From Allolobophora icterica (taxonomy: Eukaryota > Annelida > Clitellata > Crassiclitellata > Lumbricidae), in NCBI GenBank assembly GCA_963556255.1, contig OY744610.1, forward strand, positions 15,449,339 to 15,513,338: a stretch of 64,000 nucleotides of DNA, read 5' to 3'. The position numbers were made by a program, and so were the translations under genes. Under the pieces are notes generated by a model, which did not search any database, had not been told where the DNA came from, and saw only the letters and a list, made by a program, of their open reading frames with translations. Shown one piece after another: positions 24,389 through 33,489 of this stretch; position 1 is the stretch's first letter; every line of letters starts with the position of its first letter.

Positions 24389-24787
24389 TTCTCGCTTTAT
24401 TAATATAGATGATACAATAGTTTTGAACTTTCAGACGATTTGAAATGGTTGTTGATAAATTCTTGTCCTCTAGAAGAAGTTAAATTTACATATGAATGCA
24501 TTATCTCACATCAAAAGTTGCTTAAAGATTGCAGGGTCAATGTCTTTCACTCTGATCGTTGCCTCTGGCCCACTCCGACACTCTGTCATCCCGCTGGAGA
24601 ACATGGCTTCGAAGACAGGACTCCGTGATATCAGCACGAGCTTATGAGCCCGAATGTTGACAGTGGCGCCACCTGCTGGTCCTACTTTGAAACAGACGTC
24701 CGTTGCTATTGCGTTGTCCAACAAGTAACGCATGCATTCTGCCAAAGTCTTCTCCGACTGCCATCCACTTTCACCACGTGCAGCCAT
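22035..24787 (-). CDS. BTB-BACK-PHR protein of the BTBD1/2/3/6 type, two exons
   Basis: Exon 1 runs from the ATG at 24787 to 24510 and exon 2 from 23076 to the stop at 22035. The donor is GAT|GTGAGAT and the acceptor TTTCTTTCCAG|CTAC. Joining restores the frame (QLL-I-YIYYEG) and gives 439 residues. Residues about 25-125 are a BTB domain (DVCFKVGP, AHKLVLISRSPVFEAMF, AAKKYKLPKLVRECG). A BACK region follows (LLFDDTKL, FENAK, IVIYETCIAWVKRQ). The C-terminal third is a PHR domain ending SGQIPCLYF. Related proteins act as cytosolic Cullin-3 ubiquitin-ligase adaptors, with BTB binding Cullin-3 and PHR binding substrate; that role is inferred here. Length and domain order are usual for the family. 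The 1.4-kb intron is mostly a dispersed repeat (23375-24415). No frame damage is seen. Confidence 0.88.
23375..24415. repeat. Dispersed repeat element inside the BTB gene intron
   Basis: The unit starts near ACTAGCAGGTTAACCCGGCG and TTGCCCGGGG. It contains about 2.5 tandem copies of a roughly 250-bp block with CCGGGCGTTGCCCGGGG, TCAATCCCTGTAGCGAATAA and GGAGACTGCTTCGCAGTCTCC-like perfect hairpins. It ends with CAGACAGACA, a (CA)n run at about 24349-24385 and CGCTTTATTAATATAGATGA. Similar CCGGGCGTTGCCCGGG-bearing repeats are widespread in invertebrate genomes. I cannot assign the superfamily and saw no clear target duplication. Confidence 0.7.
24349..24386. repeat. (CA)n microsatellite
   Basis: A run of about 18 CA dinucleotides, preceded by CAGACAGACAGA. 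It forms part of the tail of the intronic repeat. Confidence 0.95.
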
Positions 24788-25175
24788 GATCTGATGGAAA
24801 CATGTTCTGGCTTTAGCAAGAATATTAACTAATATTAATAAAAGTCATGTAGGGCGTACTGGATACAGAAATAACCCCAAATGTTTTCAAAGGTGTTTCT
24901 GCAATCAGTAGGCCCTATAAAATCTATAAGTTTGACAGAAAACCTCATTCTCAGCATATTTCTTCATCCTTCGTTTCATAGTAACAGTAAACCAATCAAT
25001 TTGTAAAAAATGTGTACTTTCAAATAGTTTCTATGAAGCACAATTTTACACACGTTTTGCAATATAAAAATTGATTTACTGTATTGGCGTGGCAAATTTG
25101 AGCTCTCAAGCTGCGGCTTCCTGTGATTAAGGCCTATAACAATAAAACGATTGTTCTTCATTTCAAAATATTGGA

Positions 25176-26107
25176 ATGTATATCAGTCTTGTTGTCAAGA
25201 CCTTAAACCTCAAGACCAAGACCAAGACTTTTAACCTCAAGACCGAGACCAAGAATAAGACTTTGAACCTCAAGACCAAGACTTTGAACCTCAAGATCAA
25301 GACCAAGACTTTGAACCTCAAGACCAAGACCAAGACCGAGACCAAGACCCACAAAATCACATTCATGTCAAGACTTTCTTTAAAAAAATTTTCAAGTCGG
25401 ACTACTCGCTACTTTAATGAAAACGTGATTCTGTAACTTTATTGAAAGCAACTTATCTTAAATGCAGAGGGCAGAGATTTCCGAATTCGTATTTACAAAA
25501 GTCCTTAATGTAAAATGTTATTCCAAACGCCTTTTGTATTTTATAAAAGCCAATTCGCTCAGAATTTTCTGACCAAGACGTGCCTTGTGGGGCCTCATAA
25601 AAATTCAGCCATGTGAAAAATAGGCCTACTTTCCATATGACATTGTGCTGATTACGTCGCTGGCACACACAGTAGCTTATCAGGCACTGGATTGAAATGT
25701 ATAGATCGTGAGCCTTTTTGAAATCCTCCCATGATTTATCAGACCCGCCTGACTCAGAAAAGTCTCGGCAGAGCTTCCAGAGCATAACTTAGTTGCTGCT
25801 GCCGATGGGGTTTCCTGACCAACAAGACCCTGTATCCGTCCGTAGGCTATTTGTCGTAGGCTATGATGCAAATAGGCTTGATAATTTTTTTAATTCTTCA
25901 GTTTTGTTGAACGACTGCTCATACTGGCAGCCGGTCTTGGTCTTGGTCTTGCGAGACCAAGACCAAGACTTTGAACCTCAAGACCAAGACCAAGACTTTG
26001 AACCTCAAGACCAAGACTTTTGGTCTCAAGACCAAACTTTTAAAAACGAACGCGAGTTCACTCGAGACCAAGACCTTGGTCTCGGGGACAACAAGTCTGA
26101 TGTATAT
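25176..26107. mobile_element. hAT-like non-autonomous element with GACCAA repeats
   Basis: The element (25184-26099) begins CAGTCTTGTTGTC and ends GACAACAAGTCTG, a 13-bp inverted repeat with one mismatch. It is flanked by the identical 8-bp duplication ATGTATAT (25176-25183 and 26100-26107). Both ends are built from short repeats of AAGACCAAGAC and TTTGAACCTC. The middle (about 25370-25920) is unrelated unique sequence. There is no transposase. The open frames through the repeats (for example NLKTKTKT) are by-products of the repeat. Confidence 0.9.
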
Positions 26108-27480
26108 TAAGCATTTATTTGCAAGCTTGGCATCAAACTGTTGACATTAGTCTTCTGAAACTGTTGGAAAAACCAGCGCATATTCTATAAATAGAAATCG
26201 TATCCAAGTTTCGATTTTGAAAAAAACATCAGATAAGAGTATTCACACGATTTATGATGACGCTTTACTCTATCATAGATACAGTTTTGATTACCATATG
26301 TTGTGCTTTTAGAGTCCTTTTGTGCTTGAATTTTAGTCAATCTCACCGAAACCAAGCGAAGCGAAGCTGCTGTGCTTATTCACTCGACTGCTGCACAGAT
26401 GGAATGCCCAGGCATTGGACGTCAATGCTAAGTTTAGGTACGACGGTAGAGCCTTACTTTCTAAATTTATTTAGTGCCACTATGATCGACAAGTATGAAT
26501 CAATTATGACTAAAGATGTCTTGTTGCGTATGCGTCTCGACGTGTCAACACTGGATTCTGATACTTCCTTCCGCTTGGCCTGAGTCAGGAGCGCCTCTGA
26601 GTAGGGGTCTTGAAGGGGCGCTATTCGCTTACAACTCTTGATTGATTGAATGATTGATTGATTGATTGATTAAGGTCTCTTCAAATTGGTTCGTTCGGAG
26701 AAGCTTAGACTTCAAGAAAATCATGCGCTTTGGATACGACAATGAACGGCATGGCAAGTTTTAAATTTTCAGAACTTGGTGGTTGAACGTGTATAGACAG
26801 GCTACTTTAATAAACTAGACCTATTCAGCTAGTAACCTAACGTTAAGGTTCAGCTAGTTGACAGATTTTGATATAGCAGAACTGTAGATTTTCTACAGTT
26901 TTATCTACTGGTAGTGTTCGGATTTTCAAGGTAGGCCTAGATTGTTCCAAGAACAATCTAGGCCAAGAGGATGATCCACAACACGAGAAACTACGATGTG
27001 GTCAAATCTCACACGAGCTCGGGATCAGCAGGTACCCGTGGGCAGTGGCACGGTGGGCTACACATCGAAATGATAGAATGGTCATAGACAGCAAGAACTG
27101 CCGACTTCTTTGCCTTCGCTTGACATCATAACATAAAAATTGGTTCTTACTGAGCTCGGTGTAATATTCTTTTTTCAACTCTGATTTTTAGTTTCCAGCA
27201 GACTTCGCATCATACTAAGATGTTCAGCATCTGAACTTCGGCAATCAATGCAAGTTTCGTTAGTCTAATAATTATTATATTAACGAAACTAGCATTGATT
27301 GGTCCAATGGTTGAACCAGGAACAAGTTATGACGTTTTGCTATAAGCTCACTACAGGCGCTTCAGGTTCTTTCAGGTATTTAGCACAAAATCACACCCAT
27401 CAGTCAGCATGACAGAAACTGCGAACTTCTACTCAAAGTGGTTCAGTTAGAGGAATGTTGAATCAGTATAAATCATGGTA
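26108..27480. other. Non-coding stretch with several hairpins
   Basis: No supported gene. It holds a (GATT)n run and three small hairpins: 26880-26899 (9-bp stem, 3-nt loop), 26934-26964 (perfect 14-bp stem GGCCTAGATTGTTC, 3-nt loop) and 27242-27301 (21-bp stem with one mismatch, 18-nt loop). Confidence 0.6.
26637..26673. repeat. (GATT)n microsatellite
   Basis: About eight near-perfect GATT units with one interruption (TGAATGATT). Confidence 0.9.
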
Positions 27481-27538
27481 AGAGGCAAACCTTGAAAAGA
27501 ATCATGAATGCAGAGGTATATGGACGCCGCAGTAGGGG

Positions 27539-29457
27539 ACGACAGACAGTGGTGGACTGGAGTGTCAAAGCGGCCCGGGAAAAAAAATCAAAAGTGGCCC
27601 TATCCAACATTTATTTTTCTTGGTTACCTGTTACTTTTCAGCCAAAGTAACAGGTAACTTTACAACGGGATAGTCAACACAACGACGAATCGCAAGCCTA
27701 ATTTACATCAGACATAAAATATTAAGAATGCATTTAAAGTTATATATCTATTTATCATGACCCACCCAAATGATGGTTATTGCATAAGCAAATTCTTTAA
27801 GCTGGGTGCCATTTCAGACACATGATCTATAATTGTGTCATTATTTAGTTCACTTAAAACATCGGTTTATACCGACATGAGCAAAAATGCTTCAAGATTT
27901 GTAGAAGACAACGAGCTTAGCAAGCGATTTTTAAGCGATGTACTTCAGTTTTGAGAAAGATCTCTCACACGCTACTTGGGTAGAGGACAGAATCAGTAAG
28001 AGGCCATCCACATAGTACGTACGCAAAAATATGGAAAATTGGACCCTTCCACTCCCTGTAGGCACACGTACTTTTCTCCACCCCCACCTGCTTACGTACG
28101 CTTGACGCACCTAGCCCCCAAAGACCAGCTGCAGAATGTGTCAGTACGACAGGTCCAGGCAGCGGCTGTCTGCACTTTAAGCCAGATTGAAGGACGAGTG
28201 ATCCATGGACTCACTGCTGAGCTGTGTGATAGTTTAATAATAGCGTACAGAGGTAAGGACCGTTAGGTGGCATACAAGTAACACCTCTACTTCCCCTGGT
28301 AGTACCTGATAGCTGAAAAGACTTAACCCTGGCTCACTTGAAGGCCAATCAATTTGAAGGCCAATATAGACAAACTATAGGTTCCCTCGCCCCGTTTCTA
28401 ATGCGTCCGTACATTATTAGTAGACCCAAGCACATGCATTTGGGTTAACCCCCCTCCATCCTCCATGCGTACGTGCTATATGGATGGCCCCAAGGAGTTA
28501 TATGCACAAAACAGGTGCCTGCAAGTCTGACCAAAGAAACTGTATTTATGTAACACAGAAAAGCAGCAAACAGGACTTTTTGCAAGATTTGAATTTCGTA
28601 AGTTCGTCGCTGTTATGCCCAACTTGGTCCCAGAGTTCTTGTGGAGAATCTTCATTGACGCTGTCCTCTACCTATTCGTCGAACATTTAGTGACGGTCTC
28701 TTTGCCTTGAGTAACTTTAAATAAATCGACTAGATTTTGGCACTTGGCTATATCTTTAGCAAGGAGTTTTAGTTTCTTGTTTCTTACCTTTTCCGGACAT
28801 CTTTACATTTACGTTTCAAATTTAGATCACTCATAATCGTAAATTTTTCATTAATTTATTAACCAATAATAATAAAAGAATCTTCGTCAAAAACAAACTT
28901 AACGGAAGTAGAACCTCGTTTTAAGATTCGACTGTTAATTATATGTCTGCCTTCTCAAGCCCAGCGAGAGGGGGCAGGGGGAGCAAATGCCCAGGGGCCC
29001 GGAGAGTTTTAGGGGCCCGGCCGTCCGGGCCCGCAATCAGCTTATAAAAAATATTATAATCAGTTATACAAAGTTTATGATTTATGCCTTTTTAAATGTA
29101 ATATTACTGAAGAAATCGTTGATGTATAGGCCCTACATACAGACATAGTATCGTACGGTCGTACCCGCACTTTTTTAGTTCAATTCATTTCTTTCAATTT
29201 TCTCATAAAGCCTAAAGATAGTTTAGGGGCCCGTGACTGCTCTGCCTATGGACCCGGAATTTCTGTCGTCAGCCCTGTGCCTTATAGCGAATAAAAATAA
29301 CGCCGTCATAAATACCATCAATATTATTATAAATAACATAGCCGATTTTTAGACACTGTGTCTAAGAACTTAGAAGCGGCCCAAATATCACCGACCCTGG
29401 CGGCCCACCGGGATTTTTCCCGGTGTCCCGGTGGGCCAGTCCACCCCTGACGACAGA
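27539..29457. mobile_element. hAT element with transposase remnant
   Basis: The termini CAGTGGTGGACTGG (27547) and CCAGTCCACCCCTG (ending 29449) are 14-bp inverted repeats with one mismatch. The duplication ACGACAGA flanks them (27539-27546, 29450-29457). On the minus strand at about 27985-27885 a decayed hAT C-terminal dimerisation motif is visible (CERSFSKLKYI, then a stop). Subterminal GGCCCGGGAAAAA and CCCGGTGGGCC blocks occur at both ends. A second inverted-repeat element (about 28002-28490) is nested inside. A perfect hairpin (GTTACCTGTTACTTT, 27623-27658, 6-nt loop) lies near the left end. Confidence 0.88.
28002..28490. mobile_element. Nested inverted-repeat element with GGCCATCCA ends
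   Basis: GGCCATCCACATAGTACGTACGCA at the left and TGCGTACGTGCTATATGGATGGCC at the right are imperfect inverted repeats about 24 bp long, so this is a MITE-like unit of about 490 bp inside the hAT element. No clear target duplication was found and the superfamily is not assigned. Confidence 0.7.
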
Positions 29458-29765
29458 GGAAGAGATGGGAAGACACGATACAACAAGACCTAAAGCTCCT
29501 CAAACTGAATAAAGAAGATGCTCAAGAAAGAAACAAGTGGAAGAGAAGGATCCGAGTGGCTGACCCCTCTGCAAAGAGGGATTAATTCGAGCCTGAAGGG
29601 AAATTCATGGACCAATGAAAAGTTCATGTTCTGCGTTGCAAAAGCAACGAGTCAAAAATATTTTATCGTAAAGTGAACTTTTCCAAGGCTCTACTCTAAA
29701 GCTAAGTTCAGGGCAACAGATTATTAACGAGAGCTGCGTCGTGTCATAAGGATTTTTCCAGAAAT

Positions 29766-31076
29766 GTTCAGATCAGCGTTACCACTCCTTGGGTTTTTTC
29801 ACAAGATCTTGGGTTTTTTAATCCGAAGTTGGGAAATGGGGTTTTTCCTGGAGAACTTGGGTTTTTTGCTTGGGTTTTTCTTGTTTTATTGCAACCCTAT
29901 TTTTCATTATTTTAATCAATTCTTGCAATGGTCTGGATGATCGAGGTCAATAAAAAAAATTGGCGCAATATGCATGAAAACATGTGCAATAATAGTCTAT
30001 TGCTATATTTAACCTATAACTCTAAAGATTAAATGTGCTATACTAGTCTAGTCTTATATTTAGAAAATATAACTGTAAAGACTAAAGGAAATTGCAGTCT
30101 CAGACTGTACTTTTTCGGAAGTTTACTGGAAGTAATCAGCTCTTGCTCTTTTTTAAAACTTAAGATATAATATTTTGAGTTTCTTTTATCGGGGGGCGAA
30201 ATATTTTATTGAGCAAATTTTTTAGGGGAGGGCAAAATGACGTTTGTGCACAGACACTAAATTTTCATCGAAAAAAAATAAAAATAAATAATGATCAAGA
30301 AACTGTACCTAAATAATTAAGTGTTTTTTTCTCATTGAAAATCGTGTTGGGACTGTTGTAAGCAAGTAAGTAAGTATCCTTTTAATAATGCAAGTCAAAC
30401 GCTCACATTTTACAAAATAGACAGTTGATGTTAAATTACTGTCCACGGATCGGGAAAAGCCCAAGTTATTAGCAGCTACTATGAGCGCTTCTGACGCTCG
30501 CTTCAAGATGATAAACTGTTCGAAGAATGGCGAATTCATTGGTAACCGATGCTGCAAAGTTCACATATTCGAAGTAACTATACCCCGATAAGACTGCGTC
30601 CGCGATGTTTCTTCCCGAACGAAATATGGCGGCGACCGGATGTTCCGCCAGCGAGATCCCAAATCAATGTAATAATCAAAAGATTTTATTGTTGTAAAAT
30701 ATTTGCAAAATCATGGGGCCCTCCTATGAGTTTCATAGTCTTTTATCTTTATTCTGGTTGAAAAATAAAATAAAATGTGCGATAGAAGTAATAATTCACG
30801 TGTTTCGTATATAAACGTTTTTAATTGACTAATAATAACTTTTAGCAATATTAACGATTACCCATAAAATTATAAAATGAGAGATAGAAATGAAAGATAG
30901 AATAACATTTTTATTGCAGGATTTGGTATAATTGCATTATTTTATGATATTTTTATTTTATAATGCGTTTATTAATTTAAAAATGTCTGCAGAAAAACCA
31001 ACTTGGGTTTTCTTGGGTTTTTCTATGTCCTAACTTGGGTTTTTCATTTTTTTTGAGTGGTAACACTGGTTCAGAT
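29766..31076. mobile_element. hAT element with CAGYGTTACCACTC ends
   Basis: The element (29774-31068) begins CAGCGTTACCACTC and ends GAGTGGTAACACTG, a 14-bp inverted repeat with one mismatch. The 8-bp duplication GTTCAGAT is perfect on both sides (29766-29773, 31069-31076). Both subterminal regions are full of CTTGGGTTTTT words. An 82-codon minus-strand frame (30557-30309) could be a transposase relic, but I see no diagnostic motif. Confidence 0.9.
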
Positions 31077-31122
31077 AGGTCCGAGTTCAGTTACCAGAAG
31101 AAGCAATAAAAAAATTGGATCT

Positions 31123-32794
31123 TTAACCTTCGCAGGACGGAAAGGGGTAAATAATTACCCCAGGGGTGTTTGAATGTTGATTGCGGAGCAACTGTAGGTA
31201 GGTATCATTTGTCGTTCCATGTGTTTACAAGTTTCCACCAATGACATATTCTGACTGCATACCCACCACATTGCCATGTGGTGGGAAAAAGATTTTTCAA
31301 TCCAAAGTGTCCTGGGGTAAAAATTTACCCCTCTTCGTCCTCGACGTCGTTATTTTTTCGTTCATAGGGCAGATATGTTTTTTAAAGATATGAGCTCATA
31401 AGTGACTTCCAATCATAAATCAAGTGTGGAATCTACCATGGGATTGATTGTTAATAGTTTCATAATTGTGGAGAGTTTATTTTCTAAGATGGCGGCCAAT
31501 ATGGCCGCCAAAACAAAAATATGCATGTCTCAGCTCATAGGTAAGGTACAAACACAAATGAAGTGTCAATTGTAATATTTCCAAGGTAAAGGAATCGATT
31601 TATCGCAGTGGTAATAGTGTGTGAATACTACTGTCCAAGATGGCGGCCAACATGGCCGCCAAAACACAAAAATGTGTATATCTCGGCTTGTAGGTAAGAT
31701 ACAATGACAAAAGAAGTGTCAATTGTAGCATTTCCAAGGTCAAGGAATTCATTTATCGTAGTGACAATAGCGTGGGAATACTATTATCCAAGATGGCGAC
31801 CAATATGGCCGACAAAACACAAAAATAGGAATTATCAATCAGCTGACTGATCGGTCACCATTGCCACTGCGATAAATCGATTCCCTGACCTTGGAAATGT
31901 TACAATTGACACTTCATTTGTCATTGGAGCTTACCTACAACCTGAGATATACATATTTTTGTGTTTTGGCGCTCATGTTGGCCGCCATCTTGGAAATTAG
32001 TATTCCCACACGATTGCCACTACGATAGTATGATTTCTTGACCTTAGAAATGTTACAATTGATACCTCATTTGTCATTGTAGCCTACCTATGTGCTGAGA
32101 TATATATATTTTTGTGTTTTCGCGGCCATGTTGGCCGCCATCTTGGAAAGTATTATTCCTACACTATTGCCACTATGATAAATCGATTCCTTGACCTTGA
32201 ATATGTTAAAATTGACAATTCATTTGCAATTGTAGCTTACCTATGAGCTGAGAAATACATATTGTTGTGTCTGGCGGCCATATTGGCCGCCATCTTGGAA
32301 AATAGTATTTCCACACTATTGCCACTACGATAAATCGATTCCTTGACCCTGGGAATGTTACAATGGACACTTCATTTGTCATTGTAAATTAGTTATGAAC
32401 TGAGATATACATATTGATATGTTTTGGGCGGCCATGTTGGCCGCCATCTTGGACAATAGTATTCGCACACTATTGCCACTATGATAGATCGATTTCCGGA
32501 CCTTGAAAATGTTGCAATTGACACTTTATTTGTCATTGGAGCTTACCTACGTGCTGAGATATACATCTTTGTGTGTTTTGACGGCCATTTTGGCCGCCAT
32601 CTTGAAAAGTAGTATTTACATACTATTGCCACTATGATTAATCGATTCCTTGACCTTGGAAATGTTACAATTGACACTTCATTTGTCATAGTAGCTTACC
32701 TCTGAGCTGAGATATTATATATTGTTTTGGGGTAAAAAATTACCCCTTTCCGTCCTCCGTGTATCGTAAAATGTTTCCGTCCTGCGAAGGTTAA
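31123..32794. mobile_element. Fold-back piggyBac-type element (TTAA target) built of ~150-bp units carrying YY1-like motifs
   Basis: The termini CCTTCGCAGGACGGAAA (31127) and its exact inverse (ending 32790) are flanked by TTAA on both sides (31123-31126, 32791-32794), as in piggyBac. The inside is a large inverted structure. Three tandem units of about 150 bp read in one sense (31488-31830) and five in the other (about 31970-32700). Each unit contains AAGATGGCGGCC or a close variant, the perfect palindrome GGCGGCCAATATGGCCGCC (in the best copies) and ATCGATTTATCG-like words. AAGATGGCGGC is the classic YY1 site. No transposase is present, so the element is non-autonomous. Confidence 0.88.
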
Positions 32795-33489
32795 ACCGTC
32801 CGAATAAACTACATTTAGGTCAAAATATACTAAGCAGGCAACACTGTCTCTCAAAATGTGTTCCAGCTTCTCGTTTTATTACCTTTAAGGCTCTCAGCTA
32901 CGAAACGCTTTTCATTTTATAGCTTTAATGTGAAGCGTGACAATTGATTGCTAATGTATTATTACACAAGCACGTCAATACTGATGACTTTGACTTCCTG
33001 ATTGCGCATGTGCTGAGTTCGATAACCTTTTTGTTCGATTGCTAAAGTGAGTTTTTATTGAACATGTGCCACCCGATTATCCTCCTATATCACTTTCTCT
33101 CATCACTCAGTCACTTCTTTTTTCAAGTTCTCTACACTATGCTGCACCTCGACTCTAGAACGATCTCCCTCCAGAATTTCTAAAGCTTCCTCCAGTTAAC
33201 AGAGACGACCAATCGTTATTATGGATCAGATCTACTTGGTTGAGGATGAGTTTTAAAATAGCTTTGGCTATCATAATATTGTTCCCGAATTTTTCTAACT
33301 AGCATATAACATAATCAGATAAGTAATAACAAATAAACTGTATACTGATGATGAGCAACGAATTAGAACTAATACCTTTTATTTTACACTTTATATTGCC
33401 CCCAAACCACGTTAAAGCCAACAGTACAGACACTGACACAGTTCCGAAAGAGCTGGATAGAAGCTGAAGCTTATATTGGACCCACATAT

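Larger units (their letters stand above)
27480..29583 (+). mobile_element. RTE-like LINE 3' end, split by a hAT insertion
   Basis: The two outer pieces, 27500-27546 and 29450-29585, join in one frame that reads like the C-terminal tail of an RTE-type ORF2 (YGRRSRGRQ, then RWEDTIQQDLK, RNKWKRRIRVADPS and a stop). Between them lies the hAT element at 27547-29449 with its 8-bp duplication. The LINE piece is 5'-truncated. Confidence 0.7.

Noticed and set aside
25176..25436. Lys/Thr-rich repeat protein (NLKTKTK)
   Set aside because: Translation of the GACCAAGAC repeats in a hAT arm.
26254..26583. 109-codon frame
   Set aside because: No recognisable motif, no splice or promoter support.
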